In this document: positions 43,874 through 52,977 of the stretch, in pieces
Position numbering within the stretch: the first letter of the stretch is position 1
Layout: the number at the start of each line of letters is the position of its first letter
NCBI RefSeq assembly: GCF_013359935.1
Contig: NZ_JABMCB010000202.1
Location: forward strand, 124,001-188,000
DNA from: Paenibacillus xylanilyticus
GTDB taxonomy: Bacteria; Bacillota; Bacilli; Paenibacillales; Paenibacillaceae
Reading direction: 5' to 3'
Length of the DNA stretch: 64,000 nt
The notes under the pieces: generated by a model
Told to the model about the DNA's origin: nothing
Seen by the model: only the letters and a program-made list of their open reading frames with translations
Database searches by the model: none
Position numbers and translations under genes: made by a program

Positions 43874-44359
43874 TTAAATTTTTTGAATTGCCATTTCTAT
43901 TTGTTTATTAAATTTCGCATTCTTCGAATTGTCTACGGTTTCATTATGCCAATACAGAATAAGAACATTTTTATATTCATAGATGTTTGGTATTTGCATA
44001 TCATACTTTTCCTTTTGATGATTGAAATCATTTAGACCTTCTCTTCGAGCTGTCTCTGAATTAAAAATGTACACTGAAATGTACTCTTTATAAACTTCTT
44101 TTACAGTTGGTCGAGACACAGAAAACCTGTTTGCGTGAACGTTATTTAATATCCAATCATTATTCAGTTCTTTTATAAACATTTCAATTCCCTCAGTCTT
44201 TAAAGCGGCTGTCACTTTATCCAAAGTAAGATTGTTTTCGTTTTCAATCACAAGTTTCTCTTTATTATTCACATTCACTGGCTCATTTCCCGTTTGATTA
44301 GAAAAGCAGCCAGGTAGAATGAAGCAAATGACTATCAGTGTAATCATCATTTTTTTCAT
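43874..44359 (-). CDS. Putative lipoprotein of unknown function
   Basis: 161 residues from ATG 44359, which has AAAAGGGGG upstream. The N-terminus is a lipoprotein signal: a lysine pair, a hydrophobic stretch (MITLIVICFI) and lipobox LPGC, so the mature protein would be lipid-anchored outside the membrane. The rest (TLDKVTAALKTEGIEMFIKE and NIYEYKNVLILYWHNET) resembles small Bacillus lipoproteins of unknown function. It lies between two A-type repeats and is probably transcribed alone. Confidence 0.7.
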   Translation of the reverse strand: MKKMMITLIVICFILPGCFSNQTGNEPVNVNNKEKLVIENENNLTLDKVTAALKTEGIEMFIKELNNDWILNNVHANRFSVSRPTVKEVYKEYISVYIFNSETARREGLNDFNHQKEKYDMQIPNIYEYKNVLILYWHNETVDNSKNAKFNKQIEMAIQKI

Positions 44360-44428
44360 AATAATCCCCCTTTTCATCAGTTATCGACGTTCGGAAATGG
44401 AGGAAGGTTGCTAAGATATTATGCTATC

Positions 44429-44679
44429 CTGCCCGTTAGTTTAATTAAACAGATAAGAATTAAAATCGACATTGGTACCATGTTTCAGCAATGGAACTGA
44501 GTTCTGTGGCTTTTATCTAGCCACATGAGTTCCATCATCCAACTGTTTATATACCTACCTAATCCGAAATGACACAATGTTTTTGTCCTTTTCGGCAATG
44601 GTACAAAGTTCTTGTCCATTTCAGCAATGGTACAATGTTCTTATCGCGCGACATCGGAGGACAAAAATATTGTTCCATT
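44429..44679. repeat. Composite A/B repeat, near-identical to 29169-29356
   Basis: A left end CTGCCCGTTAGTTTAA, then the shared 188-bp block with nested arms ATGGAACT/AGTTCCAT (44491-44498 and 44528-44535) enclosing GTGGCT/AGCCAC (44506-44511 and 44519-44524). Three B units with 29-30-bp periodicity follow, ending near CGCGACATCGGAGGACAA. No A right end. Confidence 0.85.
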
Positions 44680-44862
44680 GTTCATTGTTGATGTTAATTT
44701 GCTCTCTTCACTCTTTTTATAAAAAAAGAACCGCTAGTCTCATCTCATTAGAATTAGCGGTTAAGAATTCAATTTTTTTCACAAATGCTTCAACTGATTT
44801 TTGAAGTATCTTATATTCATTATTTTGGACACCTATGGGTGCCGAAAACTGGGATGTAACCA

Positions 44863-46449
44863 TTAAAATGTAGCATTTCCCCAGATGCTTACCAGATCAT
44901 TGATTTGAAGTGAAACAATCTTTAGCTCTCCGCCAAGAGTATAGAGTTCTAACCCTCTACTTTCCAAGTCCGGGAAAATCATGTCTGAGATGATTGCTTT
45001 TCCTTTATTGCCGAAGACCTCGACACTAGCCCAATCAACATAAATACTCAATTGTATTCGTTCATGCTCTGGCTTCATAGGGGCCTTGTGTTTTGCAGCA
45101 AAGTCAGGATGGAAATCAATGTCATTCGACTTTGTCCGATCGATAAACAACTCCTCTTTCAAGATATTATATCCGATGATCGTCTCCTGATTGGCAGACA
45201 TTCTCACCTTAAACCCAACTTCTATTGCAGTACCGATTTCAAATTCAGCAATAATTTCTGCCTTTTCAGTAGAAATATCAGATAAGATGTTGCTACCTGG
45301 CTTAATCGTTAAGTCTTGCAGAGACATAATCGGTTTTCTGAGTTGACTTAGCTCACTTACAGGTACTTGAATTAAGCGAATTCCTTCCGGATATGTCTTA
45401 AGCTGAATCTCTCGGGGGATTGACATTTGGCCACGCCATTCCTTTGAAGGAAGAGCGGTGGCATAACGCCAGTTGTTCAACCAGCCGACCCAAATCTTCC
45501 GTCCGTCTTCTTTCGGAATGCCATTCCATGTCACGGCGGCGTAAAAGTCAGATCCGTAATCTATCCATCTGATAGCATCTAAAGATTCCAACGTATCATC
45601 TAGTGTGAATGACCTACCATCAAAGTTCCCTATGAAATACATCATACCGGAACCGCCAGCTGGTGGTTCTGGATCCTTTGGATTCACACCATTTCTATCC
45701 CCAACGCTTAGTATCAGAATCCACTTAGTAATATCAGGTTCCTCATCTACTTGGATTTGTAATAAGTCAGGACACTCAAATACTCCTCGGTGAATACCAG
45801 CAATGTCTGAACCGAATTCGCTTGCAAAAGACCATTCCTTAAGATTTGGTGAGATGTAAAATTCGATACGGTCTCTCACAGCAAGAGCCATTACCCACAT
45901 TGAGGATTCATCATGCCAGAATACCTTCGGATCACGGAAATCTAGCGTTTTCATTGGGAATAAAACAGGGTTACCTTTATATTTTGTCCAAGTTCGGCCT
46001 TTATCTCTGCTATAAGCAATGCTTTGCACCTGTGGTTTTCCATACTGTGCACTGTTGCTATTATTAGTATAAATTGCAACCAATCCAGATCCATTCTCGT
46101 TAAAAAATCCGCTTGTATTGTTATTATCCACCACCGCGCTTCCCGAGAAGATCGCTCCATCTTCGCCAGGAAGAATCGCCGGAGGAAGTTCCTCCCAATG
46201 TACTAAATCATTGCTTACCGCATGCCCCCAATGCATGTTGTCAAAATCAGGTTCAGTATCATGAGGCGTATGTTGGTAGAAAAGGTGATATTCTCCTTCA
46301 TAGTAAACCATACCGTTAGGATCATTCATCCAATTTTTCTTAGGTGAATAATGTAATTGGGGCCTGAATCTGTTTTTGAAAAATATATTCTCAGATTCTT
46401 TACTACTACTCATTTCTCCTGATAAATGTAATTCTTTGATGTTACTCAC
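44863..46449 (-). CDS. Glycoside hydrolase family 32 (sucrose/levan-type fructosidase)
   Basis: 528 residues. The three GH32 catalytic motifs are present: WMNDPNG with nucleophile D43, FRDP with D173, and ECP with acid/base E225. HYSPKKNWMNDPNG and HWGHAVSNDLVHWEELP are standard. A C-terminal beta-sandwich (WASVEVFGNKGKAII) follows. No signal peptide is visible, so it acts in the cytoplasm on imported sucrose, sucrose-phosphate or short fructans. The GTG start has AAAGGAGA very close upstream. No sugar transporter adjoins it. Confidence 0.9.
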   Translation of the reverse strand: MSNIKELHLSGEMSSSKESENIFFKNRFRPQLHYSPKKNWMNDPNGMVYYEGEYHLFYQHTPHDTEPDFDNMHWGHAVSNDLVHWEELPPAILPGEDGAIFSGSAVVDNNNTSGFFNENGSGLVAIYTNNSNSAQYGKPQVQSIAYSRDKGRTWTKYKGNPVLFPMKTLDFRDPKVFWHDESSMWVMALAVRDRIEFYISPNLKEWSFASEFGSDIAGIHRGVFECPDLLQIQVDEEPDITKWILILSVGDRNGVNPKDPEPPAGGSGMMYFIGNFDGRSFTLDDTLESLDAIRWIDYGSDFYAAVTWNGIPKEDGRKIWVGWLNNWRYATALPSKEWRGQMSIPREIQLKTYPEGIRLIQVPVSELSQLRKPIMSLQDLTIKPGSNILSDISTEKAEIIAEFEIGTAIEVGFKVRMSANQETIIGYNILKEELFIDRTKSNDIDFHPDFAAKHKAPMKPEHERIQLSIYVDWASVEVFGNKGKAIISDMIFPDLESRGLELYTLGGELKIVSLQINDLVSIWGNATF

Positions 46450-47262
46450 TCTCCTTTAATTCGATTTAAAATCTTAATTAGAAGTAAGCAACTAGCTTGA
46501 CAACTATATTGGAAGATAATTGCTTAGAGGAGCTAACTCAACTCCTATTAACAAAATAATCCAATGAAGTGCATTTGTCAAAATATATTATCTTATTTGC
46601 ACATATTTTTTTGTTATTTCTGCACATTAATTTTACATTTGAACATTTTTATTGTTGAAATAAGCGAAGTAAAGAGCTTTTCATTAAGTTTTTCAGTCTT
46701 ACTTCTGTATCGGAAAACTAATTTGTTTACAAATGCACATTAATGATGTCGTTGAAAGACGCTGAATTAAATTAGTGGGGCGAGCAAATTTGAATAAAAT
46801 TACAATTACTGCTTGTTTTACTTCCCTGCTATAAGACGTGACTGTAGACAGAGAGAATAGTCAGGTTAACTATAATCGTGAACAAGAAGCGTACGACCAA
46901 GCCATAGACAAACTGAGTGTAAAAGAAAGAGTACGAAGATCCGTTCAGGGAGAATTGAAGAAAAAAAAGTAAACCAGTTTAACTGTTAAGGGGAAGTAAC
47001 AAATAACACTGAGCTGAACATACGTTTTCAGGCTCGTGATAGGTGTGCAGGTTATAAAAATAATTACTTCTCAGCATATCTTGAGACTGTAGCTCTGCTT
47101 AATAAAGAACACATCCAAAGGAGACATTGTTGGAATAATAGCGTCCATTTAAATTTTATACCACCAATAAATCTTCCCTAAAATAGAGAGCTAACTCATT
47201 AGATGTTCTTAGTCTTTCAAATATGCATCACATCTCTTACACCATCAAAGCAAAACCGATAT
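46450..47262. other. Long AT-rich gap with one tiny open frame
   Basis: The part next to GH32 (46450-46760) probably holds its promoter; I see no confident cre site. A 44-codon plus-strand frame at 46838-46972 starts GTG without a ribosome binding site and reads VNYNREQEAYDQAIDKLS then VKERVRRSVQGELKKKK, perhaps a gene tail. Nothing else can be assigned. Confidence 0.4.
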
Positions 47263-47515
47263 TCAATTTTGCTCGATTTGTTTAATTACTCTCGCTGGGT
47301 TGCCACCAACTACCATGTTGTCTGGAACGTCCTTAGTTACAACTGCTCCGGAAGCAACTACGACATTATTACCAATCGTCACACCTGGATTGATATAGCT
47401 CTACCACCAACCCATACACTATTACTGATGTTTACTGGCTTTCCATATTCGGGTCCTTTATTTCTTTCCATTGGATTCAGCGGATGTGTAGCAGTGTATA
47501 TATGGATTGTTTGAA
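47263..47515 (-). pseudogene. Maltose/galactoside O-acetyltransferase remnant
   Basis: The minus strand gives IYTATHPLNPMERNKGPEYG and KPVNISNSVWVGGRA, then after a one-base shift INPGVTIGNNVVVASGAVVT and DVPDNMVVGGNPARVIK. This is the left-handed beta-helix C-terminal half of the Maa/LacA acetyltransferases. The N-terminal half is gone and the frame is broken. Confidence 0.75.
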
Positions 47516-47531
47516 GTGATGTACTCACTGT

Positions 47532-47587
47532 TTAGATATACATCTAATCGTCAATCGGACTATGTTCTTGTCCCTCGACATTTATCG
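47532..47587. repeat. Element B, short copy
   Basis: TTAGATATACATCTAATCG, TCAATCGGACTAT, GTTCTTGTCC and terminal CTCGACATTTA, matching the two ends of the 13458 copy with its middle missing. Confidence 0.75.
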
Positions 47588-47640
47588 AACGGCTTCTTTC
47601 ACATGTGATTCACTGTATCTTCACGGATTGACTTAAAACC

Positions 47641-48068
47641 TTATAGAGACATGTGATTGTCCTCCACTTCTCCAGACAAATTAAATATCATTTGATACAA
47701 TGCAGCATACGAATCTTTGTAGTGCATTCTAATTGTGGTAACTACATGATTTATCTTTTAGTTCATATTGATACCATGTCTTACCTATTTTAACACCTTG
47801 ATTGGATACACCATATCAGTAAAAAAGCAGATGTCTCTGTTCTGATTAAATTGATTATTATCAGGTAATTCCTCATAGGACCAAAAATCAATCGCCCCAC
47901 ACTGTGCACCATTTGTTTTTTCTAGAAATGATTTGTACTGAGTTAGATGAAGAGAATTGAACTCATACTAGAAATCACATCATTGAACTCGCCAATTATT
48001 ATTCCATTTGTATCCTCTTTCAAGCTTATCTTTAACCTGTTAATTATATCTTCTAAAATATCGTTCAT
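47641..48068 (-). pseudogene. SMI1/KNR4 (SUKH) immunity-type pseudogene
   Basis: From ATG 48068 the minus strand encodes MNDILEDIINRLKISLKED and then, with several frameshifts, YKSFLEKTNGAQCGAIDFWS, GVSNQGVKIGKTWYQYELKD and YKDSYAALYQMIFNLSGEVE before a stop at 47641. The order of segments fits a SUKH protein. No toxin gene remains next to it. Confidence 0.65.
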
Positions 48069-48204
48069 CTTAAGTAGCACTCCATATGTACATCTAATTT
48101 ACAGACGATGAATTTTTCTGAATTATATCACGAGGAAAGGAAATTGTTGTATTACTTAAAGGCAACTTATACATTACAAGACGGATCTTCTATTTTCAAA
48201 CAAA

Positions 48205-48215
48205 CTGCCCGTTAG
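48205..48215. repeat. Element A left end, interrupted
   Basis: CTGCCCGTTAG directly joined to the structured sequence that follows. No hairpin or right end is present. Confidence 0.55.
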
Positions 48216-48525
48216 CCATCCATGCCCCTCTCGGGGCACCACAGCGTAATGAAAATTTTGATGCTGCGTTTTAGACTATTCTTACGGCTGGTGAGGAAGG
48301 TCGTTAAGCTGTGGTGTCGCGAACCCATCCGTTAGTCTGACTACAACGGCCATGGTGCACCACGGTATGTGGCTCCCTTTTGGAAGCATCGTGGGCTAGC
48401 CTAGTTCATGGGCAGAATGAAAGTGCCGGAAAACGAGAATCCTCGAAAACGCGCTAAGGCAACAAATATCTCTGAGCGGCACAGATTGAAGTCGCCCACT
48501 CCATACATCCTAAGAAGCACAGTTT
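48216..48525 (+). ncRNA. Probable degenerate group II intron RNA (5' domain), no RT gene
   Basis: A GC-richer, non-coding, structured stretch with hairpins TGCCCC/GGGGCA (48223-48238) and CCGTT/AACGG (within CATCCGTTAGTCTGACTACA). Segments such as GTGCACCACGGTATGTGGCT and GTGCCGGAAAACGAGAATCC resemble, from memory, domain I of bacterial group II introns. No reverse transcriptase or domain V was seen, so it would be an inactive remnant. Another structured RNA is possible. Confidence 0.45.
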
Positions 48526-48744
48526 TTAAAAACCACTAAAGCTGGGCTTAGTTTCATGCTGCCATTTCTGGATTTCTGCTAAGAGTAATTTTCGGGAAAT
48601 ATTCACTTTTTTTTACAAAATCTATGACGACAAGACGGCTGCCAAGTAAGGGTATCTCTCTAAAAGAACAGCTCGGTCCCTGCATAGATTACAGAATAAG
48701 AACGGACTGCGGGGGGTGATATTGTTATGATTAAAAGAGAAACG

Positions 48745-49506
48745 TTATTTTGTTTTTTTAGCAGCATGGCGGAAATATTTAATCACCCTTCGATACATTG
48801 TCTTGTTCTTTAATTGGTTGAAAATATAAGGGTCCGGTTTGACGTTCACCTCAATAATCCAGGGTTTCAAACTCCGGTCCAGCCCAATATCAACGCCGAT
48901 TTGCTTAAGGTACGGGTATTTTTTCTTCATGTGGCGTGCAATACGTAATCCAAGCTCATTCATCTCCTGGATGAGTTCATTTCTGCGTTTCAGGGATGCA
49001 TGAGATTCCAGCAGTCTGTGAACATCCATTGGTTTACCACCGCTGTGATAATTGGTCACAATTTTTTTCGGATGACCGAGTCGGCCGATGATTCCCGTAG
49101 CCTCCCACTGATTGTCGGGACTTAACTGTATCATGACTCTGATATCAAAGCGCCTCTTGTTGTGCTTAAGCAGATTGATTCCTCTCTGAATGAGATAGCT
49201 TCTTTTATGCACCAGACGTACAAGACTTGCATGGAACGAGTCAAAGTTATCAAACGACAGTCGTTTTTGTTCAATCTGATAGGCAAAATTATGATGACTC
49301 AGCATCTCCGCCTTTATGACACCCATTCCGTAAGTGCCAATCTCGGGTTTAATATAAACCATACCGTATCTGCTGATCATGGACCACAGGTTGGCTTTGT
49401 TATATCGCTGCGTATCAGGTATAAATGGTTTGATAGAACCATTATTGAGGATCACTTTTGTTTTCAACCATTTGCTTCTTAACGGCTTCAATTTATCAAC
49501 CCCCAT
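48745..49506 (-). CDS. YheC/YheD family ATP-grasp protein (spore coat-associated type)
   Basis: 253 residues of the YheC/YheD ATP-grasp family: MVYIKPEIGTYGMGVIKAE (ATP-binding loop), YLIQRGINLLKHNKRRFDIR, and the metal-binding end IIEVNVKPDPYIFNQL. Family members are associated with the endospore coat or cortex, and ATP-grasp enzymes ligate a carboxylate to an amine. The substrate is unknown. The gene is divergent from a DUF6492 gene, 197 bp away, so they may share regulation. The ATG start has a weak site; GTTGAT lies downstream. Confidence 0.85.
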   Translation of the reverse strand: MGVDKLKPLRSKWLKTKVILNNGSIKPFIPDTQRYNKANLWSMISRYGMVYIKPEIGTYGMGVIKAEMLSHHNFAYQIEQKRLSFDNFDSFHASLVRLVHKRSYLIQRGINLLKHNKRRFDIRVMIQLSPDNQWEATGIIGRLGHPKKIVTNYHSGGKPMDVHRLLESHASLKRRNELIQEMNELGLRIARHMKKKYPYLKQIGVDIGLDRSLKPWIIEVNVKPDPYIFNQLKNKTMYRRVIKYFRHAAKKTK

Positions 49507-49703
49507 ATAACACTTCTCCCTTCAACAAATGAATCAAATCCTGATGTTTCATCAAGATCATGCATTATATGTAATACCGATAAAACAACCCTAAACAAAT
49601 GCCCTTGTTCGTAAAAATGGTATATTCGCACATGCCCTGACCAAACCAATTTTGCACACATATCATGAACGAGATGTAACCATTTGTCCAAGGAGTTGAG
49701 ACG

Positions 49704-50519
49704 ATGCCAGTTCAGCATGGAGTACAGTTAAATCGTGCGCCTATGATCGATGTTCTTATACCTGCGATCGAAAAAGATTTGAGCACCCTTCCTCAAGTTA
49801 TCGATAGTATTCGCCGTTATGTCCGGCATCCGATTGGACAGATTTATATTGTTTCCCCGACCAGCAACAAAATCAGAAACCTTTGTTCCCGCAAACACTG
49901 CATTTTTGTTAACGAGCGGTCAGTCCTGCCTATCACCAAAAACGATATACACTATCAATCATCCCGCTGGGACCGCTCAGGCTGGTTATACCAACAACTG
50001 CTTAAAATGAACGGGGATCACATTGTGAGAGCGAAGCACTTTCTGGTGATGGATGCGGATACGGTGCTCATTAAACCTCATTCATTTATTGTTGAAAATA
50101 AGACGGTATTTTACTGTCGCGACTGGAGTCAGCCAGAATATTTCAACACCTACCGCAAGCTGTTAAACATGAAAGCGCCGCGCCCACGCTCTTTTGTCAC
50201 CCATTATATGCTGTTCGAAAAATCGAAACTCTCTGCTTTGAAAAAGAAAATCGAAACGATCCATCAGCTGCCATGGTACAAAGCGATTATCTCAAATATC
50301 AATAAGAAGAAGCAGTTTGGGTTCTCTGAGTATGAAACCTATGCCAATTTTATGTATTCGAAAAACCCGGCCAGCATGACCCTAAAGAGTTCCATGAATA
50401 AAAGTCTGAACATGAACGCTTCTTCGTTAAAAGAACAACAAATTCGCAATTTTGCACTTAAATACCGGTCTCTTTCCTTTCACAAACGTAAAATTTATAG
50501 TAAAACTCCCCGAACTTAA
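49704..50519 (+). CDS. DUF6492-like glycosyltransferase-fold protein
   Basis: 271 residues from ATG 49704 with AAGGAG upstream. The start MIDVLIPAIEKDLSTLPQVI and the FLVMDADTVLI motif (a DxD) suggest a GT-A-type nucleotide-sugar transferase fold, as in DUF6492. SSRWDRSGWLYQQLLKMNGD and GFSEYETYANFMYSKNP are shared family features, from memory. It lies 11 bp ahead of a sugar-phosphate nucleotidyltransferase gene on the same strand, so both probably serve a surface or spore polysaccharide. Confidence 0.7.
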   Translation: MPVQHGVQLNRAPMIDVLIPAIEKDLSTLPQVIDSIRRYVRHPIGQIYIVSPTSNKIRNLCSRKHCIFVNERSVLPITKNDIHYQSSRWDRSGWLYQQLLKMNGDHIVRAKHFLVMDADTVLIKPHSFIVENKTVFYCRDWSQPEYFNTYRKLLNMKAPRPRSFVTHYMLFEKSKLSALKKKIETIHQLPWYKAIISNINKKKQFGFSEYETYANFMYSKNPASMTLKSSMNKSLNMNASSLKEQQIRNFALKYRSLSFHKRKIYSKTPRT

Positions 50520-50530
50520 GGAGGAAGCCA

Positions 50531-51910
50531 ATGCATATCGTACTGCTAAGTGGCGGCGCAGGCAAAAGGCTTTGGCCGCTGTCCAATGAGCTTCGCTCCA
50601 AGCTGTTCGTGGATATACTTCCGTCACCTGCAGGCGGAAGAGAATCCATGATCAGCAGAGTATGCCGCCAGCTTGACAGCTCAGGCCTACTGGACTCAAC
50701 GCTCATCATTTCACATCAGGACCAGACCGACATTACAGCCCGTCATACCAAAGGCAAGATACCTGTCATTGGAGAACCATTTAAGCGTGGTACTTTTACT
50801 GCAGCTGCCTTGGCGACCTTGTATCTGCAATCCTCTGGAGCGGCTGAACCTGACGATATGATTTGTATCGCGCCAGCGGATGTGTTCGCAGATGAGGACT
50901 TTTTCAGGAGCTTCAAATTACTTCCGGATATGTTGAAACAGACTCATGCTGATATCACTTTAATTGGGACAAGGCCCACATACGCTTCAGAACAATATGG
51001 ATACATCCTGCCAGGAAGAAAAGAACCTAATGGTTATGCACCAGTTATACAATTCATAGAGAAACCTGTATTGGATGTCGCTGAAACCCTGCTACAGCAT
51101 GGCGCATTGTGGAATTGCGGGGTGTATGCCTTCTCTCTTGCGTTTATGTTGTCCCATATTGAAAAAAATGGCCTTCCGGTTCATTACGAACAATTGTTAA
51201 CCCTGTATGAACAGTTGCCTGAACGCAGTTTTGACAAACAAGTTGCTGAACAATCGCAACGGGCTGTTGTACTGCCATATGAGGGTGTATGGCAGGATAT
51301 CGGGAGCTGGGATGCTCTGTGTAATCAGTTGGATTCCAATGTATTGGGACACGGCAGAATATCCGAATCCTCCCCGGATTCCTACATCGTTAACGAGCTC
51401 CCCTACCCGATCCACGTCATCGGAGTCCCAGGTATTATCACTGTCGCAAGTCCGGATGGAATTCTCATAGCCAACAAAAAAGATTCAAACGAAATTAAAG
51501 AGCAATTGGGCAGTATTCCACTGCAACCGATGTACGTCGAGGCAACTTGGGGCAGCTATCGCATCATGGAGAGATCGGTAGGAGACGAAAATACAACCGT
51601 AACCACATTGAATATGACGCTTTTGCCTGGCAAACATATCGGATTACGCCAGCATCGATTAGGGTGCCGAGCATGGACTGTAATTTCAGGCAGTGGGCAG
51701 GTGCTTATTAACGGGCAGATCAGGCAGGTGACCACAGGCAATCAGTTTGCGATTACCTTGAATAGCCTCTTTTCTATTCTAGCCGAAACCAGGATGGTAA
51801 TTCTTGAGGTCCAGCTTGGCGTACCGGAGAATGAGGACAGCATGCCTTATGAAGCAGAGGATTGGAAGGTAATGATTGATCGTGCAGGATCTTATAAATC
51901 ACCGGATTAA
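50531..51910 (+). CDS. Mannose-1-phosphate guanylyltransferase type enzyme
   Basis: 459 residues. LLSGGAGKRLWPLSNELRSK is the nucleotidyltransferase signature (GGxGxRLWPLS); PADVFADEDFFRSF and PYEGVWQDIGSWDAL are the metal and sugar sites. From about 330 the cupin half of type II mannose-6-P isomerase/GMP fusions follows (EATWGSYRIMERS, LRQHRLGCRAWTVISGSGQV), though shortened. It would make GDP-mannose or a related sugar nucleotide. AGGAGGAAGCC precedes the ATG; it forms an operon with the DUF6492 gene. Confidence 0.85.
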   Translation: MHIVLLSGGAGKRLWPLSNELRSKLFVDILPSPAGGRESMISRVCRQLDSSGLLDSTLIISHQDQTDITARHTKGKIPVIGEPFKRGTFTAAALATLYLQSSGAAEPDDMICIAPADVFADEDFFRSFKLLPDMLKQTHADITLIGTRPTYASEQYGYILPGRKEPNGYAPVIQFIEKPVLDVAETLLQHGALWNCGVYAFSLAFMLSHIEKNGLPVHYEQLLTLYEQLPERSFDKQVAEQSQRAVVLPYEGVWQDIGSWDALCNQLDSNVLGHGRISESSPDSYIVNELPYPIHVIGVPGIITVASPDGILIANKKDSNEIKEQLGSIPLQPMYVEATWGSYRIMERSVGDENTTVTTLNMTLLPGKHIGLRQHRLGCRAWTVISGSGQVLINGQIRQVTTGNQFAITLNSLFSILAETRMVILEVQLGVPENEDSMPYEAEDWKVMIDRAGSYKSPD

Positions 51911-52067
51911 TGCACGGAGATTACTTTAAGGCCTTGAAAAAGATCGACAACCAGTTGTAGAATCGTTATTCCCCTCTCGCATAGGCGTCCGATTCTTACC
52001 GGTATCAATGAACGGATGTAGCGGAAATACGTTCCACATGAGCGACGGGCTGTTAAATTCAACTATC

Positions 52068-52275
52068 CTGCCCGCTAGTTCAATGAATTAAAGGCAAGAT
52101 GACGATTAGATATACGCCTATCCGGCAATAGGAACATGTTCTTGTCCCTCGACATTAACTCCCCAGCTTTCTAGAAGTCTCTCTTGTTGCAACTGCCAGT
52201 TGATTAAACAAAAACAGCAGATCACATTGATCTGCTGCTTTCTTGTTCTGATTGTGCTGTCGTTGTCGGACATAT
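52068..52275. repeat. Composite A/B repeat (two A units around a B unit)
   Basis: CTGCCCGCTAGTTCAA, then GATTAGATATACGCCTATC with ATGTTCTTGTCCCTCGACAT (B, 52103-52156), then CTGCCAGTTGATTAAACAAA with hairpin CAGCAGATCA/TGATCTGCTG and a weak right end TGTCGTTGTCGG. The same A-B-A order occurs at 62804-63067. Confidence 0.8.
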
Positions 52276-52409
52276 ACTTAACTAATTACATTACTTTATC
52301 ACCTTTTACTCCTACTGGTTATAGGTTGTAAGTAACTTGCCTAAGTGCATTATTTGAAAAACACCCAGAACCTTAGATGCTATTTAGTAAATATTATAAG
52401 CGATTAACT

Positions 52410-52916
52410 TTATTTAATAAGCGAAACTAGCGTATTTATTTCATTATCTATCGACAAAATATTTCCCCAGATCTTCTCATTAAATATTCCATCTTCATTG
52501 ATTAATTGACTCTGCTGTAATGAAAGGTCTTTATAGAGAATAGATAATTTTTTTAAAAGATCCATTTGTTGCACAGTAGGGTTATTTTTTTTGATTTTCA
52601 CGTAAATATAGTCACTTGTATTGGAGCCATTTAGCAGATGTTGATACTTTTTATCAAGAGCAACATGCAAGGCATCGGATTCATAACCGTAAAGTGTCAG
52701 CAATGAACGTACAAATTCAGTTTCAAGTTTATTATTTTCCACCGCGTAGGTCAACGTATCACTTATTCGCAATTGAGTTTGCCATATTACTCCGTTCAAT
52801 AAATATAAAGTATGTGGGTTATCGTTTTGTTTATCCTGTGATTTTTCTTCGTACACGTATGCTAAGCCACAGATAATGATCAAAATGCTTATGATATATA
52901 TGATCTTTCTTTTCAA
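52410..52916 (-). CDS. Membrane-anchored protein of unknown function
   Basis: 168 residues with an N-terminal anchor (KRKIIYIISILIIICGLAYV) and a mostly helical extracytoplasmic part. No lipobox or known domain. It is followed on the same strand by nothing, and preceded 61 bp upstream by the exported protein gene at 52978, so the two may be one unit. The start ATG lacks a strong site; TTTTAACGGGGTG is the nearest purine stretch. Confidence 0.6.
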   Translation of the reverse strand: MKRKIIYIISILIIICGLAYVYEEKSQDKQNDNPHTLYLLNGVIWQTQLRISDTLTYAVENNKLETEFVRSLLTLYGYESDALHVALDKKYQHLLNGSNTSDYIYVKIKKNNPTVQQMDLLKKLSILYKDLSLQQSQLINEDGIFNEKIWGNILSIDNEINTLVSLIK

Positions 52917-52977
52917 GTGAACACCCCGTTAAAATTTTGGTTAAATATAATGAAATGCCTCCAATAAGTGATAGTAA

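Noticed and set aside
47203..47514. 103-codon plus-strand frame
   Set aside because: It is antisense to the acetyltransferase remnant, whose minus-strand hexapeptide repeat sequence is clear.
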